Shown: positions 52,810 through 62,274 of the stretch, piece after piece
How positions within the stretch are numbered: the first letter of the stretch is position 1
Layout of the letters: every line of letters begins with the position of its first letter
Source: Saprospiraceae bacterium
GTDB taxonomy: Bacteria > Bacteroidota > Bacteroidia > Chitinophagales > Saprospiraceae
Assembly (NCBI GenBank): GCA_013214355.1
Contig: JABSSL010000016.1
Coordinates: 1-64,000 of the forward strand
Reading direction: 5' to 3'
Length of the DNA: 64,000 nt
The notes under the pieces: model-generated
Databases searched by the model: none
Told to the model about the DNA's origin: nothing
The model's input: only the letters and a program-made list of their open reading frames with translations
Translations under genes and position numbers: made by a program

Positions 52810-53850
52810 TTACTTCCCTGCTACTGGATCGATATGATCTAGCGTCTGATAAAAGTCTTGAATGATTGCAGTTTTATTAAAATTCTCCCAGAGTATGATT
52901 TTCCTATCGTTCTCTGGCTGATCTTTCCATTTCCCATCCACCAAAACTGGACAAGGAATTAAGGTCTTTTCCGCCCAATCTGAAGACTTCACAATGGCTA
53001 CCGCAGCCATGTCATAAAGGGCTCTAGCCGGAGGATCTACGTGGTATTCGATATGCTCAAATAGGTTTACTGCGTAATCTCCAAAGGTAAAATAAGTACC
53101 TCCATGTCTTCCTGTAATGGGCGTTGCAATCCGTGGTCCTTTGCCCGGCATCTTTTGCATCACTTCCTCTTGAGTTACTTGTACGGCATCCGTGCCAGAT
53201 GGTTTCCCATATCTAACAGTTACCATTTCAAAAGGCACATTTTTTTGTAGCACGTAAGACATGGAAGCGGTATCATTCTCCTGATTGTATTCTCCCGGAT
53301 CAGGGTAGTTGGATCCCAACCAAACCACTCGTATCTTTTCCTTAATCTCAGGTGCTTTGGCTAAGGCTAAAGCTACATTAGTCAGTTTGCCAACCGCTAA
53401 AAGCACGAGGGGCTCGTCTTGCATTTTTTTAGCTTCCGCAATGATAAAGTCGACCGCTGCTGCTCCATCATGTTCGGCATTACTAAGATCTTCTTCTATA
53501 GTGAGAAAGTCTTGGTCCGCCCCTTTATACAAAGGAATTTTCCCATCCAACTGACATAACTTCAGGATACGCTCCGCCTCCTTATGCTGCTCATCAATAT
53601 TCCCGCCAGACCGGGTAGCGTTCACGGTAATGCCTTTTACATCAAAAGTTTTCCCATTGAATAAGAGGTAGGCCATGGCGTGTTGATCATCCAATTCATT
53701 GTTCGCATCTGTGTCGAAAATGACGGGAATCAGGCTAGTAGGCTCCTCCTGGGGCGCTTCAGTTTCTGTTGTGGAGGTCGAATTGTTACAGGAAAAGCCC
53801 AATAGCAGCAATAGAAAAAAAGCACAAGAAGGTACTGGTATCTTAGTCAT
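52810..53850 (-). CDS. Lipoprotein nucleoside hydrolase
   Basis: This 346-residue protein has a lipoprotein signal (FFLLLLLGFSC) and a nucleoside hydrolase domain. The calcium-binding motif is FDTDANNELDDQHAM, with the aspartates of the DxDxxxDD pattern, and the later conserved VLLAVGKLTNVALAL and VRVVWLGSN-like parts fit IunH-family proteins. It would split N-glycosidic bonds of ribonucleosides in the periplasm. It lies 19 bp after the GH140-like gene, so the two probably form one operon with linked scavenging roles. Some exported homologues may act on other ribosides. Confidence 0.87.
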   Translation of the reverse strand: MTKIPVPSCAFFLLLLLGFSCNNSTSTTETEAPQEEPTSLIPVIFDTDANNELDDQHAMAYLLFNGKTFDVKGITVNATRSGGNIDEQHKEAERILKLCQLDGKIPLYKGADQDFLTIEEDLSNAEHDGAAAVDFIIAEAKKMQDEPLVLLAVGKLTNVALALAKAPEIKEKIRVVWLGSNYPDPGEYNQENDTASMSYVLQKNVPFEMVTVRYGKPSGTDAVQVTQEEVMQKMPGKGPRIATPITGRHGGTYFTFGDYAVNLFEHIEYHVDPPARALYDMAAVAIVKSSDWAEKTLIPCPVLVDGKWKDQPENDRKIILWENFNKTAIIQDFYQTLDHIDPVAGK

Positions 53851-53869
53851 AGCATTTGAAATTTAAAGA

Positions 53870-55525
53870 TTATCCCTTTAGGACTAACACCCATGGTGAT
53901 AAATCAGGAGCAGTAAAAACGCCAGCGTCTGCTGAGGAATCTATGAGCGTGAATTCACCTGATTTAGGATTATACCATCTGGCCTCTAGGCCATCAGGCA
54001 AGGATTTCAGCTGGATGGATCCACCATTTGGTAGATAAGATAAGTAGAATTTATCTTCTTTTGCCAATAAGGTCCCCTCCCCTTCTACCAGCTCGGGTCG
54101 TTTTTCCATATCAGAAAAATCAGCCCCTGCAAATGGCCGTGATACCAGACCAACATAGGTAGAACCTTCCATCCGCAATGCCTGATCCCAGGATTTCGCT
54201 TGGCTAGCCCAAGCCGTCCAGCCTTCTTCATCCGGACTCACTTTCCATTGCCAAAGCGCGGCTGCTCCGTAAACCACCCCCATCGTTCCTCCGGCCATCA
54301 ACTGCCCCCAGGCATCTTCACCTTGCCACCATCCCAGGCCATTTTTACCGTCATTCATACCTTCGTAGGTAGGCTCTCCATTAGCTGCTGCTTTGGTCGG
54401 AAGATTGTCGTACATACGTTCTACCTTATGGAAAAGATGCTCCGTCCCATGCCCCGTTTGTGCCCATTGAAAATCAAGCCAGGGCTCCTCCTGAAAGGTT
54501 TTATTGAAATGCATAGCGTGCTTTAAGGGATTATCCTTGGCCCAATCGGCCACGTAATCATCAGAAGGGTTGTAGTGCAAACCGGTGGGCTGCTCGTAGG
54601 CGTCCCAAATCTCCAACATTTCTCCCGCTTCCTTTACTCCAGGATCTCTCCCTCCATTATCCCCAGCTAACAACCAAAAGGCCGGTTGACTTCCATAGCG
54701 GGCCAGTAGATACTTAGCGTAGCGTTCGTATTCTTCAGGTACAGCCACATTGCCCATCACATCCAATCCCTTCCAGCCAAAGCCATGAAACACGGGCTGG
54801 TAGACGGGCACAATTTCATGGTCTATGAGGATATTCATGAGGGTATCTAGGTATTGGAAATAACTGGGTTGTAATTCATTAATATGTCCTTCGGGCAAGT
54901 CATTGAAGGCGCGCATAAAGCCGAGAGGAGTGTCACGCGCTGCCGGACCCTCTGCTCGCATATCAGGCTGTACTGTCATTAGTAAAGCAGCATTAAAACC
55001 CTTTTGTTGCCGGTCGGCCGCGTAGGTCTTAACCTGATCAATCGTTGCCCGAAAAGGGATGGCCCAAGGGGTATCTCCAACCACCAAGAACGAACTTCCA
55101 TCCTGATGGACTACGTTCCGCTTACCTTCAGACATTCTCAATAAGCCGTGTTGTAGCAGCTGATTTTCTCCTCGGTAGGCTTCGGCTTGGATCGTGCCTG
55201 ATTCTTCGTGCAACCCTTCTATTACTGGCCTGCTGATCGTTTTCCATGTCCATTGGCTTGTCGAATCAGGTGAGGCAAAACGTATCTTCCAAACTGCACC
55301 ACCATCCCAAAAGGCCGGTCGTTTGATGGTCACGCCATCGGCATTACTAAATTCTGCATAGACTTCCACTGATGTGTAGGCATTTTCCGGAACTAATTCA
55401 GCTTCTAGTTGGATCTCAAACATCGCCCATTGTTGACAAGTTGAGATGGTTGTTTTAGGAGTGGTCTGACATCCAAAAAGTACGGTTAGTATGCTAAGGT
55501 AGAACCAATTAAGCTTGCCTGGCAT
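53870..55525 (-). CDS. DUF5060/DUF4038 glycoside hydrolase (apiosidase-like, GH140-like)
   Basis: This 551-residue protein has a lipoprotein-like signal (LNWFYLSILTVLFGC), an N-terminal DUF5060-like beta-sandwich (FEIQLEAELVPENAY, WKIRFASPDSTSQWTW) and a DUF4038 TIM-barrel domain (HQDGSSFLVVGDTPWAIPFR; QQKGFNAALLMTVQPD; NGEPTYEGM). A C-terminal beta domain (LEARWYNPKSGEFTL) is the usual collagen-binding-like tail. GH140 enzymes with this plan act on apiose in rhamnogalacturonan II, but related members have other targets. It is the first gene of a two-gene operon with the nucleoside hydrolase and is divergent from the serine hydrolase. Confidence 0.82.
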   Translation of the reverse strand: MPGKLNWFYLSILTVLFGCQTTPKTTISTCQQWAMFEIQLEAELVPENAYTSVEVYAEFSNADGVTIKRPAFWDGGAVWKIRFASPDSTSQWTWKTISRPVIEGLHEESGTIQAEAYRGENQLLQHGLLRMSEGKRNVVHQDGSSFLVVGDTPWAIPFRATIDQVKTYAADRQQKGFNAALLMTVQPDMRAEGPAARDTPLGFMRAFNDLPEGHINELQPSYFQYLDTLMNILIDHEIVPVYQPVFHGFGWKGLDVMGNVAVPEEYERYAKYLLARYGSQPAFWLLAGDNGGRDPGVKEAGEMLEIWDAYEQPTGLHYNPSDDYVADWAKDNPLKHAMHFNKTFQEEPWLDFQWAQTGHGTEHLFHKVERMYDNLPTKAAANGEPTYEGMNDGKNGLGWWQGEDAWGQLMAGGTMGVVYGAAALWQWKVSPDEEGWTAWASQAKSWDQALRMEGSTYVGLVSRPFAGADFSDMEKRPELVEGEGTLLAKEDKFYLSYLPNGGSIQLKSLPDGLEARWYNPKSGEFTLIDSSADAGVFTAPDLSPWVLVLKG

Positions 55526-55583
55526 TGGATAAATTCGTTTTGTTTTATAGATTGATGCTCTTAAATATAATCAAAACAAAATA

Positions 55584-56873
55584 ATGAAAAACCTATTAAC
55601 CCTTATCCTGTGCTTGCTGGTAGGCGTGAGCTTTTCCCAGACAAAATCCAGTCAACGTAGTCCTGCTCTAACCGCGGGCAGTGCGGCAAGTGCGGGTATG
55701 TCCGACGAGCGACTACAGCGAATAGATGAGATGTGCGAAGAACATGTTAAAGAAGGAAAGTTGCCAGGAATGGTCGCTCTCGTAGCCAAAAATGGACGTA
55801 TTGTATACCACAAGGCCTTTGGAATGGCCGATAGTCCTGCGGGGAAACCCATGACTAAGGATGCTATCTTCCGTATTGCCTCTCAAAGCAAGGCCATTAC
55901 TTCTACCGCAGTCATGATGCTCTGGGAGGAAGGTAAATTTCGTTTAGACGATCCCATCAGCAAGTATATTCCCGAATTCAAGAACCCCAAAGTACTTCGC
56001 TCCTTTAGATATCGAGATACCACCTATAATGCAGCTCCTGCCAAACGTGAAATTACGATCCGACATTTGTTAACTCATACCTCAGGTATTGGCTATGGGG
56101 TAATTGATGGGGATGAGCGCTTTCGCATGATCTATGAGAAGGCGGGTATCACTGATCTTTTTACTACCGAGGACATTACGATTGAAGAAAGTGTCAAAAA
56201 ACTGGCCAAATTACCCCTGCATCATGATCCCGGAGAGGGTTACGTGTACAGTGAAGGTCTTGACGTATTGGGATACTTCATCGAACTGATCTCTGGCATG
56301 TCTTTCTCCGATTTTCTGCAAGAACGACTATTTAAACCGCTAGACATGAATGATACGCATTTCTATTTGCCTAGTGAGCTTGCGGATCGACTGGTAAAGG
56401 TGCAAAGGAAGCAGGGTGACCAGTGGGAACATTATCCGGTCACTTTCTACGATACTAACTATCCAATTACTGGAGCCAAGCGCTTCTATTCTGGAGGGGC
56501 TGGCTTATCCAGCACCGCCAAGGACTATGCGACCTTTTTACAGATGTACCTCAATGGTGGAGAGTTGAATGGTATCCGATTCTTGAGTCGAACCACCATC
56601 GAAACGATGATGCAGAATCAGATCAAAGATTTTTGGGAAGGATCTGGGAGGCATTACGGACTAGCTTTCGGCGTATTGGATGAGGTTGGAGTGGCCCAGG
56701 GGGGTAGAGGCAGCTTGGGCACTTTTGACTGGGGTGGCTATTTCAATACCCAGTACTTTGCTGATCCCAAAGAAAAAATCATTGGTATCATAATGAAGCA
56801 AACTCGGGGTCCAGTAGATGATCAAACGGGTTGGATGTTTAGAATGTTAGTGGGGCAGGCTGTTGATAATTAG
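55584..56873 (+). CDS. Exported serine hydrolase of the beta-lactamase fold (class C/EstB-like)
   Basis: This 429-residue protein has a signal peptide (LLTLILCLLVGVSFSQ). The SxxK motif is SQSK (Ser100, Lys103), within FRIASQSKAIT. The second motif is YSEG in GYVYSEGLDVLGY in place of the usual YxN, a change seen in other exported members. The C-terminal part has GGAGLSSTAKDYATFLQM and WGGYFNTQYFADP, typical of the family. Such proteins are esterases, D-aminopeptidases or transacylases more often than true beta-lactamases. It is divergent from the GH140-like operon and converges on GH92. Confidence 0.88.
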   Translation: MKNLLTLILCLLVGVSFSQTKSSQRSPALTAGSAASAGMSDERLQRIDEMCEEHVKEGKLPGMVALVAKNGRIVYHKAFGMADSPAGKPMTKDAIFRIASQSKAITSTAVMMLWEEGKFRLDDPISKYIPEFKNPKVLRSFRYRDTTYNAAPAKREITIRHLLTHTSGIGYGVIDGDERFRMIYEKAGITDLFTTEDITIEESVKKLAKLPLHHDPGEGYVYSEGLDVLGYFIELISGMSFSDFLQERLFKPLDMNDTHFYLPSELADRLVKVQRKQGDQWEHYPVTFYDTNYPITGAKRFYSGGAGLSSTAKDYATFLQMYLNGGELNGIRFLSRTTIETMMQNQIKDFWEGSGRHYGLAFGVLDEVGVAQGGRGSLGTFDWGGYFNTQYFADPKEKIIGIIMKQTRGPVDDQTGWMFRMLVGQAVDN

Positions 56874-56881
56874 CAGCTAGG

Positions 56882-56918
56882 CTTTGGGCAATCCCTTTGA
56901 CCAATGGCTTGCCCAAAG
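56882..56918. terminator. 10-bp perfect hairpin between convergent genes
   Basis: CTTTGGGCAA pairs with TTGCCCAAAG around a 17-nt loop, 9 bp after the serine hydrolase stop. There is no T-run. Confidence 0.55.
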
Positions 56919-56995
56919 TCAGTCCTACAGTTAACACCTTGATCATTTTAAACGCCGCACCACCGAATTATAGGCCAATCTAGTGCGTACGGCAC

Positions 56996-59263
56996 CTACT
57001 TTTTCGAAGGCTTATCCTGGAGGCTAAATTCCAATATGCCTCCTTTCACCAGCTCATTGTGGTCAAAGAAATAGTCTTTCACTTTTTTACCGTTGAATCG
57101 GATCTTGTTGATGTATCGATTTTTGCCTTGCTCATATCCTGTCGACTTTATAGTCAACTTTTTACCGGGATAATAGGCATCGTTCAGGTGGATGGTTATT
57201 TCTTCGAAAGACGGGGTAAACAAAGCATAATCCATATCACCAGGGCAAACCGGATAGAACCCCATCATACTAAAAATCAACCACGTAGATAAAGTACCTG
57301 TATCATCATTGCCGGGAATTCCATGAGGCGCATTAGGATAGTACTTGTCAATTAGTTCCAGGGTTTTCTCCTGGGTCCGCCAGGCTTCTCCCTTCACGTA
57401 GTTAAACAAAAATGGATAGGTAATGTCTGGCTCATTAGCCATATTATAGTTGTCGGTTTCAAAACAAGTCTGCAAGGCTGAGGCGAAGGCCTTTTCCCCT
57501 CCCAACAACTGAATCAAGCCCCTGATATCATGTGGTACATAAAAGCGATATTGCCAGGCATTCCCCTCCACATAGCCCGTGACGGGTTCAAAGTTCTTGC
57601 CATACTCTGGATCGAAAGGCGCAAACCATTGGCCATTAGCCCGCTTGGGACGAAGCATTCCCGTTTCTGCATCGAAATAGTTCTTATAGCCCAGAGAACG
57701 ATCCAGGAAATAAGTATGGTCTTCTGTCTTTCCTAATGCCTTCGCCAGGGTAGCAATATTCCAATCTGCAATGTAATACTCTAGCGCAGTGGACACCGTT
57801 CCGTCGTAAGGACCTTCTTTATCCATAGGGATATATCCCAATTCCATATACGCATCAATATCTGGTCGAAGTGGGTTGCCCTTTTCTTCGGTCATAGCCG
57901 CTTTTTTCATTCCCTCAAAAGCTGTTTCTACATCAAAATCGCGAATGCCTCGCAGGTAGGTATCCGTGATCACTGGCGTGCCGGGGTCACCTACCATTAC
58001 GCCGGTTTCCATTCCCATCAACTCCCATTTCGGCAGCCAACCGCTCTCTTGGTAGATATCAATCATACTGCGCACCATCTCCGACTGGATCTCTGGATAA
58101 ATGAGACTTAACAGCGGATGCAGATTGCGATTGGTGTCCCAAAGGGAGAAGACCGTATACCGATTCCGACCTGCTACCTGCCCCGTCCCGAACTGTCCCA
58201 TCAAAGGATACTCGCCGTTTACATCCTGAAAAACACTAGGATGTGTCAACACATGATACAGGGCCGTATAGAATTTGACCTTATTCTCATTGTTTCCCTT
58301 CAGTTCAATACGCCCGAGTAATTCGTCCCACTTCTGCTTGGAAGCCGCTGCCGTACCTGCAAAGTCAAAGTCTGCCTGCTCCTTTTCTAAATTCTCTCGG
58401 GCATTCTCCATGCTGACGTAGGAGACGCCTACTTTCACCTCAATCGTTTCATTTTCTTCGGTATCAAAAGAGAAATAGGCACCCAGGTTCTCCCCGGCCA
58501 TCTCGTGCTGAAAGCGGGGATAAGGTTTGTAGGTATTATTGTATTTCACCCAATCTCCTTCCACTCCTTTGTAGGTGGGCATTTTTTTCCAAGCCCCAAA
58601 ATCCTTTGGTGCTTTGCTCAATTTGGCTACAAAGTAGACTGGCCGCACGTCCTCTGGGTTATAGCAAAAGGTGCCGATCATTTTAAAACCTTCCACTTCC
58701 CGATCCGATACCATACGCAGCATGGCCCCGGTTTCATTGGTCAAACCTAAGCCTAGGTTTAGCAGAATGTTGGCCTCCCCTCCGGCGAAGGTATATCGGC
58801 TCAAACCCGTGCGGGGCGTGCTGGTGACTTCTACCTTGATGTTATGCTTTTCCAAAATACTACTGTAGTATCCAGGAGTAGCCATTTCATTTTTGTAGGT
58901 GCTCCCATATTGCTCTGGATCCAATTCTAAAGCCCCGGCCGTAGGCATTAGTAAGATACTGCCCAGGTCCGGACAGCCCACACCACTTAAGTTGACATGA
59001 CTAAAGCCCGTCAAGAAAGAATTTTCATGAACATAGGGCCGTGAATGCCATTCCGAATCTTTTTCAAATTTGTTTTCCGCTCCCTTTTTAAAGGCAACAT
59101 TGAAGGGTACGACGGAAGCCAAGCCATGTGGATACTGAGCACCTGGATGGGTAGCCCCAAAATTGGAAGTCCCAATAAAGGGATTAACAAAATCGGATGG
59201 AGACTGTGCTTGGAGCGTGACTAGGCTCAACAAGCATAAGAGGCAAATTCGGAAAGCTTTCAT
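56996..59263 (-). CDS. GH92 family exo-alpha-mannosidase
   Basis: This 755-residue exported enzyme has a signal peptide (RICLLCLLSLVTLQAQ) and begins the mature chain with DFVNPFIGTSNFGATHPGA, the GH92 N-terminal signature. Later motifs include LWDTNRNLHPLL, GYVEGNAWQYRFYVPHD and GNDDTGTLSTWLIFSMMGFYP, matching the calcium and catalytic acid/base regions of the Bacteroides enzymes. Length is normal for the family. It removes alpha-linked mannose from glycans such as N-glycans or yeast mannan. No SusC/D pair is near, so it is not part of a classical PUL. Confidence 0.93.
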   Translation of the reverse strand: MKAFRICLLCLLSLVTLQAQSPSDFVNPFIGTSNFGATHPGAQYPHGLASVVPFNVAFKKGAENKFEKDSEWHSRPYVHENSFLTGFSHVNLSGVGCPDLGSILLMPTAGALELDPEQYGSTYKNEMATPGYYSSILEKHNIKVEVTSTPRTGLSRYTFAGGEANILLNLGLGLTNETGAMLRMVSDREVEGFKMIGTFCYNPEDVRPVYFVAKLSKAPKDFGAWKKMPTYKGVEGDWVKYNNTYKPYPRFQHEMAGENLGAYFSFDTEENETIEVKVGVSYVSMENARENLEKEQADFDFAGTAAASKQKWDELLGRIELKGNNENKVKFYTALYHVLTHPSVFQDVNGEYPLMGQFGTGQVAGRNRYTVFSLWDTNRNLHPLLSLIYPEIQSEMVRSMIDIYQESGWLPKWELMGMETGVMVGDPGTPVITDTYLRGIRDFDVETAFEGMKKAAMTEEKGNPLRPDIDAYMELGYIPMDKEGPYDGTVSTALEYYIADWNIATLAKALGKTEDHTYFLDRSLGYKNYFDAETGMLRPKRANGQWFAPFDPEYGKNFEPVTGYVEGNAWQYRFYVPHDIRGLIQLLGGEKAFASALQTCFETDNYNMANEPDITYPFLFNYVKGEAWRTQEKTLELIDKYYPNAPHGIPGNDDTGTLSTWLIFSMMGFYPVCPGDMDYALFTPSFEEITIHLNDAYYPGKKLTIKSTGYEQGKNRYINKIRFNGKKVKDYFFDHNELVKGGILEFSLQDKPSKK

Positions 59264-59297
59264 CTATGGACTGTATTAGGCCATAAATTTAGGAAAA

Positions 59298-59325
59298 TAT
59301 GTGTGCCCGCCCACAGGCACACGTA
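59298..59325 (-). terminator. Hairpin downstream of the DUF2141 gene
   Basis: TATGTGTGCC pairs with GGCACACGTA (one G-U) around 8 nt, followed on the minus strand by ATTTTCC. It lies 6 bp after the DUF2141 stop codon and upstream of GH92. Confidence 0.65.
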
Positions 59326-59330
59326 TCGGA

Positions 59331-59741
59331 CTATAATTTAATCTTCAATTTGGTGATGGTCTGCCCATGTTGGAAAGCTGCTTTCTCGAATTTCGGCGGG
59401 CCGAAGGTAGCCGCTGCATTCCGGGAGAAGCCGTAGGGTTCCTTGGGTATTTTCATCCAATTGCTGTCCAATTTTCCGTTCCCGTTTTGATCGTGGAATA
59501 GACTGATGGCGTAGGTACCGAAAGGAATATCCTGCAGGCTTACAGTCATCGTACCTGTTTCAGATACAGCCACGTTTTGGAAGTGAATGGCCTTTTTCAA
59601 ATAGCTTTCTTCATCAGCATACACACCAATACGCATCATGCCTATTGGCTTTTTCACCTGCTCAATTTCCAAGAGAATCTGTCCTTGACTTCCAGTTGGA
59701 GATAATAGTAGACTTACGTACATCCATACAAAAAGCATCAT
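59331..59741 (-). CDS. DUF2141 exported protein
   Basis: This 136-residue protein has a signal peptide (MLFVWMYVSLLLSPTGSQG) and the full DUF2141 pattern: beta-sandwich with VYADEESYLKK, DIPFGTYAISLFHDQNGNG with a Ca-binding-like DQNGNGKLD, then PKEPYGFSRNAAATFGPPKF and a closing strand. The family is common in Bacteroidota and Proteobacteria, is periplasmic, and has no known function. The gene lies 67 bp upstream of GH92 in the same direction, separated by a terminator hairpin. Confidence 0.88.
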   Translation of the reverse strand: MMLFVWMYVSLLLSPTGSQGQILLEIEQVKKPIGMMRIGVYADEESYLKKAIHFQNVAVSETGTMTVSLQDIPFGTYAISLFHDQNGNGKLDSNWMKIPKEPYGFSRNAAATFGPPKFEKAAFQHGQTITKLKIKL

Positions 59742-59814
59742 AATAGATTGTTTTGATTTACGAACAATCTAGGGTGTTGAGGACTTAGAAAAATCTATTT
59801 GGATCGGGAGGGAC

Positions 59815-59858
59815 TAGTACTTGTCTGCTGATTCTAAGTCTCAGATACTTTTGGGAGG
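59815..59858 (-). pseudogene. Decayed fragment of an AraC gene (direct repeat with 61190-61234)
   Basis: This 44-bp stretch matches the AraC gene at 61190-61234 in 39 of 45 aligned positions with one gap, and weaker likeness extends down to about 59786. In the AraC frame it would read KVSET-stop-NQQTST where the intact gene has KVSETLNRQMST. The two copies are in the same orientation and bracket the DUF1016 nuclease gene. Confidence 0.6.
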
Positions 59859-59891
59859 TATTAAAGTATACGATTCGTCCAATGCTTAATT

Positions 59892-60923
59892 CTACTCCTC
59901 CTCATCCAAGTCTCGCAATGCCATCTCAACTTGTCTTATCAGTTCTTCTTTGTTTGGCAGATAGTGAACATATCTAGATGCAAAGATTTGATTATTTAAA
60001 CCGCCTAGAGCATATTCAGCAACAATCTCGTCCTTGTCTGCACAAAGGATAATACCTATTGGATCAGTATCTATTTCCTCATTGACCTCAGTCTTGTAAA
60101 AATTTAGGTAGGTATTCATTTGGCCAATATCTGCTGGCCTTAGCTTATTCATCTTTAAATCGATCAGAATATAAGACTTCAAAATCTTGTTATAGAAAAC
60201 CATATCGACATAATGGTGATGGTTTCCTATCGTTATCCTTTGTTGTGATCCTACAAACATAAAACCTCTTCCTAATTCAAGTAAAAAATCTTCTATGTAG
60301 CGGATCAGTTTCTTTTCCAAATCCTTTTCTAACAATGGCTTATTCTCTGGAATCCCCAAAAACTCTAAGACATAAGGCTCTTTTATAACATCCGCTGCCT
60401 TTTCAATTACTTGCCCCTCTCTCGATAAACGCAAAACCTCTTGCTTATTTTTTTGCCCTTTCGATAAAATCAATCTCTCATATAATGAGCTATTGACCTG
60501 TCTTTTCAGTTCCCGAATGGACCATCTTGAGTTTATTGTCTCGTTTTCATAGAATGATCGTTTATCGGTTTCAGCAATTGATAGCAATTCACAATAATGA
60601 CTCCAACTCAAATGTCCAGACACTGTCTGGACATCGGGATAATTTAGAAAAAAGTTTCTCATATTGAAGAGGTTGGAACGAGAGAATCCTTTTCCTAGCT
60701 GTCTTGTCAATTCCTTAGAAAGATCTAAAATTAAACCTCTTGGTGTCAGATCCCCACTAACTTCTCTATCCACAATCAACTTTCCAATGGTCCAATAAGT
60801 TCTCAAAAGTTCTTCGTTCACTTTAGTTTCTATCCTTGACTTAGCTCCATCAACGACTGACTTAATTTCATTAATAAGATCATTAAGGAAATTGGATCCA
60901 TCATCTATTTTCTCTATATCCAC
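59892..60923 (-). CDS. DUF1016/PDDEXK nuclease domain protein (YhcG-like)
   Basis: This 343-residue protein begins with a GTG codon, right after an in-frame stop. The N-terminal DUF1016 domain (TYWTIGKLIVDREVSGD, SWSHYCELLSIAETDKR, WSIRELKRQVNSSLYER) is a DNA-binding helical part, and the C-terminal PDDEXK nuclease domain has ITIGNHHHYVDMVFYN and YILIDLKMNKLRPADIGQM, giving the D-x(n)-D-x-K active site. YhcG-type proteins are often found in defence islands or next to restriction systems, but no partner is here. It stands between an AraC gene and a decayed AraC fragment, consistent with recent arrival. Confidence 0.92.
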   Translation of the reverse strand: MDIEKIDDGSNFLNDLINEIKSVVDGAKSRIETKVNEELLRTYWTIGKLIVDREVSGDLTPRGLILDLSKELTRQLGKGFSRSNLFNMRNFFLNYPDVQTVSGHLSWSHYCELLSIAETDKRSFYENETINSRWSIRELKRQVNSSLYERLILSKGQKNKQEVLRLSREGQVIEKAADVIKEPYVLEFLGIPENKPLLEKDLEKKLIRYIEDFLLELGRGFMFVGSQQRITIGNHHHYVDMVFYNKILKSYILIDLKMNKLRPADIGQMNTYLNFYKTEVNEEIDTDPIGIILCADKDEIVAEYALGGLNNQIFASRYVHYLPNKEELIRQVEMALRDLDEEE

Positions 60924-60992
60924 CTAATCATTATTTGGTTCTTGGAAATTTCGTTAATAACAGACAATTTACCTAACAAAATCATTCTTTTG

Positions 60993-62144
60993 TCAGTTAG
61001 ATCCATTGGTCACCTTAAAAGCCGTAGGCGTCATCCCAACCTCCTTTTTGAAGAATTTAAAGAAGGTTGATCTCGATTTAAACCCACATTCATAGGCAAT
61101 CCCCTCTATGCTAAGGTGGCTGGCTTTGGGGTCGAGTAACAATTGCTTGGCCTGTGCAATCCGAAATCGATTTACGAGATTGTAGAAGGTAGTACTCATC
61201 TGCCGATTCAATGTCTCAGATACTTTTTGGGAGGATTCTCCAATATGATCCGCTAATTTCATCAGTGTGAGATGCTCGTCGAGGTATAATTCTTCTTCCT
61301 TTACCGCTTGTATAATAGCTTGCTGAATACGTCGCATTTCGGCATCAGATAAGGAGGATTTAGCATACTTGTTAGCGGGGACAATGGGCGGGGCAGCCTT
61401 TTGTTGTAAAAACCACTCGACCTGCTTCAGATAACGATAACCATAATACACCGTGAAGAGGGTCAAAGTGAAACTTACCCAACGGAATACATATTGTCGA
61501 TCGAAAAGTTTAAAGGTGCTGCCTAAGGTAATCAACATGAAAATGATCAGAAACAGCAGCCCAATGAAGGTGGCCAGGCGCTTAAGCCAAAATAAATCTA
61601 CGCCCTCCAAATTGGCATAATAGCCCGGTAAAGCCTTTTCGTAATCTCGCAAGGCCAGGACGCTCAATACCACATAAAAGGCACCCGAAACAGCAATGGG
61701 GATGCCATTAAAGCCTGCCAGCAGGGCCCGAACTTGATCTGGGAAAACCAAGAAACCATCGCTAAGTTTGAGTCCTACCGGTTCGGTGAAGTAAAACACA
61801 ATGAAATAAAGGGCATAGAGGCTGTAGGGCAGAACGTGTAGAAAAACGGTTACTACGGAGGGGCGTTTAAACCCCATTAATTCTCTCAGATTGAGATAAA
61901 ACACTGGCATATGTAACATGGCCAAGGGAAACCCCAATAAAGCAAATAGGCTCTCCTGAGCTACCCATTCATTCAATACTAGTACATAATAGATCTGATG
62001 CAGAGAGACTAAGCCTAACCAAACTAGTATCCAACTTCCCCGAAAGGGATAACCACTTCGTCCAATGAAGATCATTAGTAAGACGCCGATCAAGATACCG
62101 GCAATCGTAAAGCCATTAAACAGCGATGAGATCAAATCTTGCAC
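60993..62144 (-). CDS. Membrane-anchored AraC family regulator
   Basis: This 383-residue protein probably starts with GTG (VQDLISSLFNGF). The N-terminal 240 residues form about seven TM helices (for example AGILIGVLLMIFIG, FIGLLFLIIFMLITLG), followed by a cytoplasmic AraC DNA-binding domain with MKLADHIGESSQKVSETLNR and IAYECGFKSRSTFFKFF. This 7TM-AraC form is common in Bacteroidota. It would sense a membrane-related signal and control nearby genes. The divergent DUF2306 membrane protein is the nearest candidate target. Confidence 0.9.
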   Translation of the reverse strand: MQDLISSLFNGFTIAGILIGVLLMIFIGRSGYPFRGSWILVWLGLVSLHQIYYVLVLNEWVAQESLFALLGFPLAMLHMPVFYLNLRELMGFKRPSVVTVFLHVLPYSLYALYFIVFYFTEPVGLKLSDGFLVFPDQVRALLAGFNGIPIAVSGAFYVVLSVLALRDYEKALPGYYANLEGVDLFWLKRLATFIGLLFLIIFMLITLGSTFKLFDRQYVFRWVSFTLTLFTVYYGYRYLKQVEWFLQQKAAPPIVPANKYAKSSLSDAEMRRIQQAIIQAVKEEELYLDEHLTLMKLADHIGESSQKVSETLNRQMSTTFYNLVNRFRIAQAKQLLLDPKASHLSIEGIAYECGFKSRSTFFKFFKKEVGMTPTAFKVTNGSN

Positions 62145-62274
62145 TATGAGTCAATTTGCTTACTAGGTCCAAATCTACAACCCAAAGGCCGGTCTTGATC
62201 AATTTATGCCGTATTTCTAGTCTGTCTGGATCGGTAGAGACACCCTAAAAGGATGGATGGGCTTCTTTTGTAGT

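Noticed and set aside
59892-60923. DUF1016 gene as part of a defence island
   Set aside because: No restriction, toxin-antitoxin or other defence gene is adjacent; only the nuclease itself and flanking AraC sequences are seen.
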